Of a stretch of 64,000 nucleotides of DNA, positions 38,301 through 46,883 are shown in pieces; the stretch's first letter is position 1, and each line of letters starts with the position of its first letter. The notes beneath the pieces are model-generated. The model saw only the letters and a program-made list of their open reading frames with translations. It was not told the DNA's origin and searched no databases. The stretch lies in contig CAZRRJ010000012.1 of NCBI GenBank assembly GCA_964602515.1, positions 62,001 through 126,000 on the forward strand, read 5' to 3'. Origin of the DNA: Carboxylicivirga sp964602515 (GTDB lineage Bacteria; Bacteroidota; Bacteroidia; Bacteroidales; Marinilabiliaceae). Both the position numbers and the translations under genes were made by a program.

Positions 38301-38601
38301 AAAACTGTACAATTAACATGGCCTGTTCGGACATGGATTGAGAATAAACATATTCAACACCTTTTACATTGGATATTATCTTCTCAATAGGTGTTACAAT
38401 TTTTGACTCAACTTCTTTGGGGCTTGCTCCCGGGTAGCCAATAAATATATCAGCAATAGGAACATCTATTTGTGGTTCTTCTTCTCTAGGAGTAAGATAT
38501 GAACTGTACACGCCAATAATCATAAAGGCAACCATAAGTAATGGCGTCAGCTTTGATTTTATAAACATGCGGGCTAATGTCCCGGCAAATCCTGTTTTCA
38601 T
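35338..38601 (-). CDS. RND-family efflux transporter permease subunit
   Basis: This is an inner-membrane proton-driven pump of 1087 residues with 12 predicted helices and two large periplasmic loops. It has the early RND motif RMFIKSKLTPLLMVAFMIIG and the helix-4 proton-relay acidic pair in VTGIVVDDSIIIAENMHRH. The second half repeats the topology. The double Asp resembles AcrB-type pumps, not CusA-type ones. The C-terminal tail is hydrophilic and acidic. It is encoded with a TolC-type channel and a periplasmic adaptor (26 bp between adaptor and pump), giving a complete tripartite system. The substrate is unknown and could be a drug, a metal or another compound. Confidence 0.93.
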   Translation of the reverse strand: MKTGFAGTLARMFIKSKLTPLLMVAFMIIGVYSSYLTPREEEPQIDVPIADIFIGYPGASPKEVESKIVTPIEKIISNVKGVEYVYSQSMSEQAMLIVQFYVGEDVERSLVKLYNEIMKNMDRLPAGVTLPLVKTRSIDDVPVMGLTLWSENYSDYQLKRVAQELTSEIEKITDISETKLIGGRNREVQVVLDRDKMAAYNADPLIITQQIQAANQQVSAGSFNQDNTEYLVRTGKFFETPEEVANLIIGVYQQAPVYLHQVATVEDGPALPSTYVAFGYGKASNEKEVYADEYAAVTISIAKRRGADAMRLAQQITSKIEALEHELIPADINVEITRNYGETASDKVGELLMHLLGAIIAVTFVVMLAMGWRGGLVVFISVPITFALTMFSYYFMDYTLNRITLFALVFVTGIVVDDSIIIAENMHRHFKMKQLPFWQAALRSIDEVGNPTILATFTVIAAVLPMVFVSGMMGPYMSPMPIGASIAMIFSLLVALMITPWLAYRLLKHDDGKGDDKDYSLEKTLIYRLYNKTMRPMIESPMKRWVFIIGVTVLLFASASLFLFKVVTVKILPFDNKNEFQVVIDMPEGTTLEETANVTKELAAYLRKHDLVTNYQAYVGTSAPINFNGLVRHYDLRRGSNVADIQVNLVSKKERKLQSHDIAKALRPGLQEIGAKFNANVKVVEVPPGPPVMSTLVAEIYGPDYEVQKDVAMQVKNLFASTGSVVDVDWMMEDNQQEYRFDVDKEKAMLAGIAPQQIIQAVNMALKGTAVSQLYAEKDHQQVGIVLRLAEENRTGIDDLKKISLKSKHGNMVVVGDMVNIEQVNKEKSIFRKNQKQVVYVTADVAGDLESPVYAILDMSDRMNEIQLPEGYTIDEFYNGQPFNESNFGLKWDGEWQITYEVFRDLGTAFAVVLVIIYMLIVGWFQNLKVPFVMMVAIPLSLVGIVIGHWMMNAFFTATSMIGMIALAGIMVRNSILLIDFVNIRLNEGVPLHEAVIEAGAVRTTPILLTAGTVVIGAVVILFDPIFQGLAISLMGGTIASTVLTLLIVPLIFFMTEKKKYKEGKEATENYTTGNNDADNDLLKEKN

Positions 38602-38627
38602 ACTATTCTTCTTTTATTGATTCCGGA

Positions 38628-39728
38628 TTACTGGTTTAACTGTAGTTTGGCTCCATCAAATAAACGCCCTTCGGCTGATGTAATCAGTTTATTGCCCTCA
38701 CTAAGGCCGGATAGTACTTCTATTTTATTGTAATAGCTTTTGCCTGTGCGCACCCAGCGCAGTAAGGCATGGTTTGTTTCGCTTACTACCCATACGCCAT
38801 GCAGTTGCCCGCGTTCTATTAGCAATGTTTTATCAATTAGTAATTTTGATTCGCTTCCTTTCAGGTGATCTACGTGGGCAAATACACCGCTTCTTATGGC
38901 TTTTGCCTGATCGCTTTTAGGCAATAAAGTAATACTGGCTTCAAACTGCGAACCCGAAAATCGGCTAGATGGGCTAATGTGTGAAATTATACCTTCTACC
39001 GGTTCTTTACAGGCATTAATACTTACCTCAACCTTATCGCCTCTTTCTACCTTATTTATTTCCGATTCGGGTATCCTGGCATTAACTTCAAATAGTCCGG
39101 GTGCTTCTAAAGCCAACAAGGGCATTCCGGGATTAGCCATATCGCCGCTGTCTGCAAATTTTTGTGTTATTACACCTGCATATGGTGCACGTATATTAGC
39201 ATAATTCAGCATTTCACTTACTTCTTCTTTAGCTTTACGGGCGGCTTCTAATTGTGCTTTTGTCATTTCAAGGTGCACCGTAATATCATCCAGTTCCTTT
39301 TGCGTGGCACTGTTGCGCTTATGCAAGGTTTGTATGCGGTTAAAATCATCCTGCGCATGTTTAAATGCTGCTTGGGCCTGTGTAATTGTTGCTTCAACCT
39401 GTTTTTGCTTTGCTTTTATATCACTGCTGCGAATGGTAAGCAACAACTGTCCGCTCTCTACCATATCCCCCTCACTAACAAGCACTTTATCTATTTGCCC
39501 CATAATACGCGTACTTAATATGGATTGTTTTACCGATGAAACCGTTCCGGTAAACTGGTTCTTCACTGGCACTGTTGACTGTGCCAGTATTTTTGTTGTT
39601 ATTTTTATTTCTTCGGCCTGCTTGGTATCTTTTGCTACATTACCACCACATGCCTGTGTAAGCATAGCAACTGTTACTATGGTTATTATCGCTTTTATGC
39701 TTATACTATAGTTATTTGTTCGTTTCAT
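38628..39728 (-). CDS. RND efflux periplasmic adaptor subunit (HlyD/MFP family)
   Basis: The adaptor is a lipoprotein (VAMLTQAC, cysteine 27) of 366 residues that joins the RND pump to the outer-membrane channel. A lipoyl-like half is followed by a coiled-coil hairpin (about 90-160: QKQVEATITQAQAAFKHAQDDFNRIQTL) and the second lipoyl half (ANIRAPYAGVITQKFADSGDMANPG). A beta-barrel and a membrane-proximal domain come after that. The order is TolC, adaptor, pump, as in other Bacteroidota tripartite efflux operons, with 41 bp between TolC and the adaptor gene. Confidence 0.93.
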   Translation of the reverse strand: MKRTNNYSISIKAIITIVTVAMLTQACGGNVAKDTKQAEEIKITTKILAQSTVPVKNQFTGTVSSVKQSILSTRIMGQIDKVLVSEGDMVESGQLLLTIRSSDIKAKQKQVEATITQAQAAFKHAQDDFNRIQTLHKRNSATQKELDDITVHLEMTKAQLEAARKAKEEVSEMLNYANIRAPYAGVITQKFADSGDMANPGMPLLALEAPGLFEVNARIPESEINKVERGDKVEVSINACKEPVEGIISHISPSSRFSGSQFEASITLLPKSDQAKAIRSGVFAHVDHLKGSESKLLIDKTLLIERGQLHGVWVVSETNHALLRWVRTGKSYYNKIEVLSGLSEGNKLITSAEGRLFDGAKLQLNQ

Positions 39729-39769
39729 TATGATATTTTTTTGCTTTTTCTGTTAATGGTTTGCAATAG

Positions 39770-41104
39770 CTATTGTAATGACTCTGCTACTAATTGTTGA
39801 TATTTAAATACGGCTATATTATAACTATATATAGCATTTAATTTTTTTAGTGTACTTTCTTCAGCTTTGGTTTCGGCCATAAGTAATTCCGAGGTGCGCT
39901 CAAGCCCTTGGTTATACCTGTTGGTGCGTATTCTTAATGATTCCAAAGCTTCATCGGCTGCCATTTTATAACTTACCATACGACTTTCAGCCACTGCTAT
40001 AGCCCGTTTTGCCTGTAACAGTTCCATATTGCTTTTTTCAATATAATCCATATAAGCTACTTGTGCCTTGTTATATTCAGCTTTTGATTTTTTGTATTTA
40101 CCCAGGTTTTTGCTGCCATTAAATATGCGCCACTGTAGCTTTACACCTACCAGGTAGCTATCAGCCCCAAACCCTCCAAAATCAGAATCGTACATATTAT
40201 ATGATCCAAATGCATTTACACGCGGGGCAAATTTCATTAGCTCACTCTTGCTCATTTGCTTTTGTGCTTCCATGCCATGTTGCATGGCCAATACATCTGG
40301 GCGGTTAAAGATTGATGTAGTTGTATTAAAGCTAAAGGCTACTTGTGCAATAGAGTCCAACACCTGTATAGGCAAATTAATATCACGCCCCATTAAAAAG
40401 TTAAGAGTCTCACATACTGTTTTTACCTTGTTTTCAGCTTCCTGCATCATAGCATCCTGCTCATAACGGCGTACTTTTATGGCCATTACATCAGCATCTT
40501 TTAAATAGCCCTGTTCAAGGTTATCTTCAGCCATTTTTAAATAGGATGCGGTGGTTTCTTGTGCCTTTTTTATAACCGCAACCCTGCTTTTGGCCAGTTG
40601 TAAACCAAAGTAGCTTTGCTTTACCAAAAAGCTCACATACTCACGGGTATATTCATTTTTTTTCTCAGTGGCCTTTACACTATGGCTTGCAGCACTTTTC
40701 CCCATCCATGCATCTGCATTAACCAGGGGCTGCTCAACCATTACCTGTGTGGCAAAATGATTGGTTTTACCGGGCGAATTAACTACAGCCGGATCAAAAT
40801 CTGCCATGCTAACACTTTGTTGCTGTAGCTTAAAACCAAATGCATTAAGCGGATCATTTGATACCATATATCCGCCTGATAATTCTACTGATGGTAAAAA
40901 TGCAGCATTGGCCTGCTTGCTATTAGCCTTTACAGCATTTAGCTCTGCAATCCCTTTCAATATCTCCCTGTTGTTTTCAGATGCCAATTGCAAGGCACGA
41001 TCTAAAGAAAATACGTTTTCCCCTGCTTTATCCTGGGCTTCTGAAGTAAAAGCAGGTAGCAAAAAGCAGATCATTAAAACGCCTATAATTACGGTCTTGT
41101 TCAT
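39770..41104 (-). CDS. TolC-family outer membrane efflux channel
   Basis: This 444-residue protein has a signal peptide (IIGVLMICFLLPAFTSEAQ) and the duplicated helical OEP pattern. An example is LDRALQLASENNREILKGIAELNAVKANSKQANAAFLPSVELSGGY. It is expected to form the trimeric outer-membrane exit duct for the pump encoded downstream. It is the first gene of the operon; its promoter with a direct-repeat operator lies just upstream (41158-41198). Confidence 0.93.
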   Translation of the reverse strand: MNKTVIIGVLMICFLLPAFTSEAQDKAGENVFSLDRALQLASENNREILKGIAELNAVKANSKQANAAFLPSVELSGGYMVSNDPLNAFGFKLQQQSVSMADFDPAVVNSPGKTNHFATQVMVEQPLVNADAWMGKSAASHSVKATEKKNEYTREYVSFLVKQSYFGLQLAKSRVAVIKKAQETTASYLKMAEDNLEQGYLKDADVMAIKVRRYEQDAMMQEAENKVKTVCETLNFLMGRDINLPIQVLDSIAQVAFSFNTTTSIFNRPDVLAMQHGMEAQKQMSKSELMKFAPRVNAFGSYNMYDSDFGGFGADSYLVGVKLQWRIFNGSKNLGKYKKSKAEYNKAQVAYMDYIEKSNMELLQAKRAIAVAESRMVSYKMAADEALESLRIRTNRYNQGLERTSELLMAETKAEESTLKKLNAIYSYNIAVFKYQQLVAESLQ

Positions 41105-41689
41105 ATTACTTTGCTTATTTTTCTATCATTATTAGGTTTTATAATTACATATCGGCACAAATATACATACACTTTTCTACATATCCAACTTTCTAGATAT
41201 TTATATGTATTTAAAATCACTACCCTGCTGGCTATAATTAATAAAGGAGTTATAGACATTAACCTGGATTACACGTAAAATTTTGAGTTTACCTCTTCAA
41301 TTTGAGTTATTAATATATTGGACAGAACCCTGTTTTAGATCGCTTAAAAAATAGTGAGTTTCAAGTGCAATTTAACAAAACAACAGCGATATGGTTTGAA
41401 TCAACTACATAAAAAGAGGCTGTTTTCTTAAGTAAAATCCACAAGCTTTGAATAAAAACAGGTTGAGTTAATTTTTATCGTAACAGTATAATTCCACTAA
41501 AATTATGCCTTGTAATTCAGCGTTTTATTTCAATATGTACTTTAAATTTATGTCACCTCCAGGTTGTTATATATTTTTCAATGGCACTTTACCAATGTAC
41601 CAACCCCATTCGTTAACAAAAATTAAGGGTGTGTAAATCTTCTTTTTCAGTCATTTTCATCAGCTTAGGTTCAAAGCTTTTACTTATAT
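41105..41689. other. Divergent intergenic region between the efflux operon and the S1 protein gene
   Basis: No supported gene is present in 585 bp, so the pump regulator is encoded elsewhere. The region contains the TolC-operon promoter and direct repeats at 41158-41198, a promoter-like element at its right end (41685-41692), and otherwise AT-rich DNA. Confidence 0.6.
41158..41198 (-). promoter_or_regulatory. Promoter and direct-repeat operator of the TolC-adaptor-pump operon
   Basis: On the minus strand, GTTG (41186-41189) is followed by 20 nt and TATATTTG (41158-41165), a good Bacteroidota promoter. The spacer and the -33 side carry two contiguous 16-bp direct repeats (41167-41182 and 41183-41198), identical at 12 of 16 positions and sharing TAGAAA-containing cores. 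A repressor bound there would block the promoter. Confidence 0.6.
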
Positions 41690-41692
41690 TTG
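41685..41692 (+). promoter_or_regulatory. -7-like element before the S1 protein gene
   Basis: TATATTTG fits TAnnTTTG and lies 21 nt before the chosen ATG at 41714. This supports that start over the upstream TTG, which overlaps the element itself. The -33 box is not clear. Confidence 0.5.
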
Positions 41693-41713
41693 CGGGCTCA
41701 TAATTTTAATAAC

Positions 41714-42541
41714 ATGATAGGTAAATACAATACATTACGGGTAGTTAAGGAAGTTGACTTTGGAGTATATCTCGATGGAGGTGAAGACTATGGCGAGATT
41801 TTGCTTCCTACTCGTTATGTTCCGCCGGGGCTTAAACCCAACGATGAACTGGAGGTATTTATTTACCTTGATTCGGAAGACCGTGTGATAGCAACAACGG
41901 AAGAGCCTTATGCCCAAATAGGTGAATTTGCATACCTCGAGGTTGTCTCGGTTAATTCAACAGGTGCATTTATGAACTGGGGGCTGATGAAAGATCTGTT
42001 GGTTCCATTCCGTGAGCAAGCTGTAAAAATGAAGGAAGGCGAAAAGTATGTGGTCTATGTTTATTTAGACGATGAAACACGTCGTGTTGTGGCCACATCG
42101 AAATTAAATACGGCTCTTGATAATTTAATGCCTGAATATGAAGAGGGTGAAGAGGTACAGTTGATGATTATTGATAAAACAGATTTGGGTTATAAGGCGG
42201 TTATTAATGATACACACTCTGGTATATTGTATCATAATGAGTTGTTTAAACCTATTAAGATTGGGGATAAGTGTACAGGATATATCAACAAGGTACGTGA
42301 GGATGATAAGATAGATCTTATTCTTGAGAAACCCGGATACCAAAAAATTGATGGTTTAGCAGGTGAAATTCTGGAAAAAATAAAACAGAAAGGCGGCCAG
42401 CTTAATGTGTCAGATAAAAGCCCTGCAGAATTAATTTATAAGCTGTTTGCCACAAGTAAGAAGAATTTTAAGAAAGCCATTGGTACCCTGTACAAACAAC
42501 GTTTAATAGATATTGATAAGGAAAAGATTACCCTTAAATAG
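41714..42541 (+). CDS. CvfB/YitL-like S1-domain RNA-binding protein
   Basis: This cytoplasmic protein of 275 residues contains several S1-like RNA-binding folds and a C-terminal winged-helix segment, the build of the CvfB family. Features include LRVVKEVDFGVYLDGGEDYGEILLP at the start, a repeated VSVNSTGAFMNWGLMKDLLVPFREQ in the second S1 unit, LGYKAVINDTHSGILYHNELF in the third, and AIGTLYKQRLIDID near the end. In Firmicutes members affect virulence gene expression post-transcriptionally. The role here is not known. The start is chosen from promoter geometry and the family N-terminus (MIGKYNTLRV). Confidence 0.9.
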   Translation: MIGKYNTLRVVKEVDFGVYLDGGEDYGEILLPTRYVPPGLKPNDELEVFIYLDSEDRVIATTEEPYAQIGEFAYLEVVSVNSTGAFMNWGLMKDLLVPFREQAVKMKEGEKYVVYVYLDDETRRVVATSKLNTALDNLMPEYEEGEEVQLMIIDKTDLGYKAVINDTHSGILYHNELFKPIKIGDKCTGYINKVREDDKIDLILEKPGYQKIDGLAGEILEKIKQKGGQLNVSDKSPAELIYKLFATSKKNFKKAIGTLYKQRLIDIDKEKITLK

Positions 42542-42618
42542 TTCAGTAAAAAATAAGCTTACCCATTATTTAGCCAAAAATCTACAAAAACTGACAGGAA
42601 GCGATATTTATTACGGAA

Positions 42619-43209
42619 ATGAAGAAACAAATTTTACTTTGTATTGGCATATTTATTTTTGGCAAAATAAGTTCAATTGAAACAATTGAGAATAACCAGG
42701 TACAATCATCCCAACAGTCTAATTCCAATGAATTTTTCCAGACTTTAAGTGTTCAATTATTTAACACCTATGGTTACACGGATATGGAAGCCAGCTTTTG
42801 GTCTACAATAGGTAAGCAAAAACGACACAGCCTAAACCTACGTTTATCGCATGAGCGTTTTGAAAGCCGTTACTTCGGCGTTGGTTTAGGTTACGGTTAC
42901 GAGCTACGTATTAACAGGCATTTATTACAACCTTATTTAACTTACAATCAAGATGTTCAAACCTGGAAGAATGCGGCCGTTGTAAATGGTCTTTATTACA
43001 CTTACCAGGGTCGGTTTGATTTTGCAGTGGGCACTACTACTAACTTTAATTCTAAAGGATACTCCAATAACTCGAACTGGATTAATACTTACTATAATAT
43101 ACATGCGTATGGTGGTATTCAGCTTGGTTTTGAATATTGCGTTATAAGTGATTCCAAAGATGTGTATTATGGCTTAATAATTCAGAAAACATTATGGCGC
43201 CGTAAGTAA
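42619..43209 (+). CDS. Exported outer-membrane barrel-like protein, 196 aa
   Basis: The function is not recognised. It has a signal peptide (LLCIGIFIFGKISS), then alternating amphipathic strands rich in Tyr, Asn and Gly (FGVGLGYGYELRINRHLLQPYLTYNQ, YGGIQLGFEYCVI). This suggests a small outer-membrane beta-barrel. It starts 77 bp after the S1 gene and could be co-transcribed, but it is functionally unrelated by sight. Confidence 0.65.
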   Translation: MKKQILLCIGIFIFGKISSIETIENNQVQSSQQSNSNEFFQTLSVQLFNTYGYTDMEASFWSTIGKQKRHSLNLRLSHERFESRYFGVGLGYGYELRINRHLLQPYLTYNQDVQTWKNAAVVNGLYYTYQGRFDFAVGTTTNFNSKGYSNNSNWINTYYNIHAYGGIQLGFEYCVISDSKDVYYGLIIQKTLWRRK

Positions 43210-43548
43210 TCCTAATTGGTGCATTTGCCTGATTTATACAGTTAAAAGTGATTAAAAGAATAAGGGTTTCATACGTTCATTTTTTTAGATTATAGATATT
43301 TATCTGTTTTCTTTTCTAAAAAAAGTGCCTGACCGGCATTAGGGCTATAAATTGATTAGTCTTCGGCGAGTTACTTTTTCACTTTACCCCTCACCCCCTT
43401 ATAAAAAGGTGCATCCCCTGCATACAACTTCTTTTAAGGAATTAAAGAGTATGTGAAGGGAAATTACTTTAATAATATATTCAATCTCCAGGGTGCCTCA
43501 GAAACACCCCGAAGTTTGAACATCCTCTTTATAGTATGTTGTTATAAT
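43210..43548. other. Intergenic region carrying repeat copy 2
   Basis: These 339 bp lie between convergent genes and have no supported gene. They hold the second copy of the dispersed repeat (43333-43382), followed by CTCACCCCCTTA and, further on, TTAAAGAGTATGTGAAGGGAAA. These resemble the sequences flanking the 30691-30745 hairpin. Confidence 0.5.
43333..43382. repeat. Dispersed intergenic repeat, copy 2
   Basis: CCGGCATTAGGGCTA (43333-43347) and GTCTTCGGCGAGTTAC followed by TTTTTCAC (43359-43382) match copy 1 at 30784-30842 with one substitution and one length difference in the second block. Confidence 0.65.
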
Positions 43549-45075
43549 TTATACAAAAGCCATCCAATCTGTATTACCTTTATAATCTTCTATTACTTTA
43601 GTCTTATTATTCCCGTTAAAAGAAGCTATTAAGGTTTGTATTTCCTGACGCAGGTTAGTTGTAGCTCCATCAATCAATTGAGATGAAAAACCTTTGTTGG
43701 CTAAGTCAAGCACCTGGTTAAGTGAAATAACACGTCCCAGCATTTGCCCCAAATCAACCAGTTTACGCTGTGGCATAGCCAGGTTAAGGTTAAAATTAAG
43801 TAAATCTTTTACTACGGTACTTGCTTCTGCTGTCAACTCAAATGATTTAATAAAATCAAACAGGTTACTTTGTTTTGCTTTGCGCATTAATTTAAGCACA
43901 CTTTCTGAAATCTGGGAGTATAACATATCATTTGAGCCTTCAAAAATCTGGAAAGGGCGACTATCAACTGTAGATCGCCCTGCAATGTGATTATGCTTAT
44001 ACCCCTTTGCACCTACCAGTTGCAGTAATGTTTGCGAAGCTGCCTGCATCATATCTGTTGCAATACTCTTAACAGCATTAGCTTCTATACCTATCATAGA
44101 TAAATCTTTGCTTAAGCCAGCTTTAATACTACTATTAACACAAAATGCTGAAACGGTAGTAAAGTAAGCTTGTAACTGCGCCAAACGTTGCTGTACCTGG
44201 TCGTAAGCTAACAGGCTTTTCCCTCCCACAAAGCGTTGCTGACAATGTTGAATAGCCTCATCGAGCATACGCTGTATAAAGCCCATTGCCATACCCGGGA
44301 ATGACATACGACTACGGTGCAATAAATCAAGCATTAACTTTACCCCTGATTTCTCAGGCACTAACTTTTGCATTTGGGGTATCTGAACATCAATACGGTT
44401 ACGTCCGTATGGTATTTGATAAAGACCCAAGTTCTCAAAAAACTCCTCAACAACAATTCCTTGGTTAGGCCTAGTAACATCACATATAAAAAAATCCAGA
44501 TCACGTGCCAAACGGTCATCCCCGGTATCCTTACGTGCTGTAAGTAACCAAAAATCGGCCCACCCTGTTAATCCGGCCCAGTGCTTTATTCCTTTTAAAT
44601 AATTAACACCATTCTGTTCTGTGTAAGAAGTTCTCATATTAAGTGCATCGCTACCAAAATCAGGCTCGGTAATCATTAAACCACCCATATTCTGCTGTTC
44701 GATAAAACGTTTTAAAACTTCTGCCTTGGCTTGGGGTTGTGCTGATTTAATTACAGGTTGTAAAAATAAAGCCATATTTATACCAAAGGTTAATGATAAG
44801 GCCAATGACTCATATGATGCAGCACCCATTAAGGCAATGCTTTCTTTTACATCGCCACCCAAGCCACCATATTTCGCAGGTATTATAGCCGAAAATGGAT
44901 TAACTGACATGATTTCGCGCATAGCAAAAGGCGGTAAACCTCTTTTAACTGCTAACTGGTTAACATCGGCACGCTCATGATATACACTTCTCATCTTCTC
45001 TTTTAAGCCCTTAAGCATTTTCGAGAACTTAAAATCTAACGCGTTGTTTTCTGTTGTTGTTTCACTTACTAACAT
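43549..45075 (-). CDS. Acyl-CoA dehydrogenase family protein
   Basis: This flavoprotein of 508 residues has the family pattern. The flavin-binding segment LMITEPDFGSDALNMRT is at about 130-145, and GIKHWAGLTGWADFWLLTAR follows in the beta domain. The C-terminal helical domain has GRSTVDSRPFQIFEGSNDML. It would oxidise an acyl-CoA or a related thioester, passing electrons to an electron-transfer flavoprotein. Neither substrate nor partners are encoded nearby. The presumed catalytic base was not identified with certainty. It is 337 bp from the hydG stop and transcribed on the same strand. Confidence 0.88.
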   Translation of the reverse strand: MLVSETTTENNALDFKFSKMLKGLKEKMRSVYHERADVNQLAVKRGLPPFAMREIMSVNPFSAIIPAKYGGLGGDVKESIALMGAASYESLALSLTFGINMALFLQPVIKSAQPQAKAEVLKRFIEQQNMGGLMITEPDFGSDALNMRTSYTEQNGVNYLKGIKHWAGLTGWADFWLLTARKDTGDDRLARDLDFFICDVTRPNQGIVVEEFFENLGLYQIPYGRNRIDVQIPQMQKLVPEKSGVKLMLDLLHRSRMSFPGMAMGFIQRMLDEAIQHCQQRFVGGKSLLAYDQVQQRLAQLQAYFTTVSAFCVNSSIKAGLSKDLSMIGIEANAVKSIATDMMQAASQTLLQLVGAKGYKHNHIAGRSTVDSRPFQIFEGSNDMLYSQISESVLKLMRKAKQSNLFDFIKSFELTAEASTVVKDLLNFNLNLAMPQRKLVDLGQMLGRVISLNQVLDLANKGFSSQLIDGATTNLRQEIQTLIASFNGNNKTKVIEDYKGNTDWMAFV

Positions 45076-45412
45076 TGGTTTCTTCTTATTTATGGAAGCC
45101 AGAAAATGGTTATAAGATTAAAAATGAGTTATTCACGTCTATTAAAACCAACTACACAATTTCGCAACTATCCTGTTTGAATTTATTAAACAAAAAATAC
45201 GCCTATTAGTTTTGTAATGTTATATATTTTAAGATGTTTTTATCTTTTTATATTGATTTAACAACGGTTTATCGCATTCCTACTTCAAGTTTAATATTTA
45301 TTTTACGGCAAATGCACAACTACTTTAATAGCTTAAAGAAGCACTCCGGGTTAAGATGTTCTGGTGGTTATAGTCAAATAACCACATCTATTCGCAGCTA
45401 TTCAGCTAACTT
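45076..45412. other. Intergenic region between hydG and the acyl-CoA dehydrogenase gene
   Basis: I see no supported gene in these 337 bp. A perfect 8-bp stem-loop GTGGTTAT/ATAACCAC is at 45364-45385, just past the hydG stop. It lacks a T run, so it may be only a weak terminator. Confidence 0.45.
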
Positions 45413-46846
45413 TTAAAAATAAAGATCACGTTCACCATTTTTTATACGCTTTAACCGTTCTATTAGTTTATCCTTAAACTTTGGGTCTTCATAGTTAGCC
45501 AGGCTGTTATCAATTAAGCTGTAGCCTTTCTCTTTTGTTTTTGGTGGCGCATAATCTTCAAGGTATTCGGCCAAAGTAAGCATTGCATTGGGCTGACAAA
45601 AGCGCTTAATAAAACCCGGAACAGAAAATTCCATAAAATGCTCCCCGGTTCTGTTTAAACGGTAACAAGCGGTACAAAAGGATGGAATATAACCATTATC
45701 AACTAATTCTTCCATTACTTCGTTTAAAGACCGGTCGTCACAAATTTTAAACTGTTCATGATCCAGATCCTGTTCTCCCTTATGGCTTGTGTACCCTTTC
45801 ATCTCTATATTGGTTCCACCATCAATTTGCGAAACACCATATTCTAATATCTCATCACGAATATAGCCGGGTTCGCGTGCCGTTAAGATCAAACCGGTAT
45901 AAGGTACTGCTAAACGCAAGATAGCTACCAGGCGGGTAAAATCTGCATCGCTCACATCGTATTGCTTATCCACTTCAAAACCAGAAGCAGATTGTATACG
46001 CGGAAATGAAATGGTATGTGGCCCTACATTATATACAGCCTCAAAATGATTAACATGACGTATTAAGCCCAATACTTCAAAACGCCAGTCGTATAAGCCC
46101 ATTAGCGCCCCAATCCCCACATCGTCAATACCAGCTTCCTGTGCACGATCAAGCCCTGTTAAGCGCCAGTCGTAATGCTTTTTAGTGCCTGCCTTATGCA
46201 CTTTCTCGTAGGTGGGTTTATGGTAGGTTTCCTGAAAAATCTGGTAAGTTCCTATTCCAGCTTCTTTAACGGTTTTAAATCCTTCAACTTCAAGTGGTGC
46301 AGCATTAATATTAACCCGCCTTATTTCACCATTTTTATGCTTTACATCATATACCATCTTTACCGTCTCTGCAATAAAACTGGCGTCATATCGCGGGTGC
46401 TCACCATAAACAAGTATCAGGCGCTTATGCCCCATATCTTCTAAAGCCATTACCTGGTCAATAATATCCTGCCTGCCCAAAGTAAGTCGCTCCTGCTTTT
46501 TATTTGACGAGCGAAAACCACAGTAAGTACAATCATTAATACACAAATTACCAATGTATAACGGTGCAAATAAAACAATACGCTTGCCGTAAACCTTTTC
46601 TTTTAATTGTTTGGCCGCCAATTTAATTTCCTCTATCATCCCGGGCTCATTGGCATTAACCAGTATGGCTGTTTCCTGTAAGCTTAATCGCTGCTTGTTT
46701 AATGATTTGACTATAACCTCACGCACTTGTTTAATCGTAGGTTTTTGATGCTCTCCAAGTATAGCATTAATTTCATCAGTATCAATAAAACTTTCCATCG
46801 GACGATCCGGAAGTGAATATTTCTGGGGAGTATAGATAATGGACAT
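45413..46846 (-). CDS. hydG: [FeFe]-hydrogenase maturation radical SAM enzyme HydG
   Basis: HydG cleaves tyrosine to supply CO and cyanide ligands for the H-cluster of [FeFe]-hydrogenase. The 477 residues contain the radical-SAM cluster motif C102-x3-C106-x2-C109 (LCINDCTYCGFRSS) and the C-terminal auxiliary-cluster motif C391-x2-C394-x22-C417 (FCTACYR to FCQPNAM). The second motif separates HydG from the tyrosine lyase ThiH and from HydE. The length is as expected. hydE, hydF and the hydrogenase itself are not in the window, so the gene is isolated here. This implies [FeFe]-hydrogenase elsewhere in the genome and hydrogen metabolism, usually fermentative. Confidence 0.95.
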   Translation of the reverse strand: MSIIYTPQKYSLPDRPMESFIDTDEINAILGEHQKPTIKQVREVIVKSLNKQRLSLQETAILVNANEPGMIEEIKLAAKQLKEKVYGKRIVLFAPLYIGNLCINDCTYCGFRSSNKKQERLTLGRQDIIDQVMALEDMGHKRLILVYGEHPRYDASFIAETVKMVYDVKHKNGEIRRVNINAAPLEVEGFKTVKEAGIGTYQIFQETYHKPTYEKVHKAGTKKHYDWRLTGLDRAQEAGIDDVGIGALMGLYDWRFEVLGLIRHVNHFEAVYNVGPHTISFPRIQSASGFEVDKQYDVSDADFTRLVAILRLAVPYTGLILTAREPGYIRDEILEYGVSQIDGGTNIEMKGYTSHKGEQDLDHEQFKICDDRSLNEVMEELVDNGYIPSFCTACYRLNRTGEHFMEFSVPGFIKRFCQPNAMLTLAEYLEDYAPPKTKEKGYSLIDNSLANYEDPKFKDKLIERLKRIKNGERDLYF

Positions 46847-46883
46847 AGCTACTTATTTATTTTTTCACCTTCTAACGGGCTTA

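Noticed and set aside
41690..41713. TTG start eight codons upstream of the S1 protein ATG
   Set aside because: The TTG overlaps the TATATTTG promoter element, so it would precede the transcript start; the ATG at 41714 fits the family N-terminus.
45234..45416. 60-codon plus-strand ORF next to the hydG stop
   Set aside because: It overlaps the hydG end, has no family match and lies in a low-complexity AT-rich stretch.
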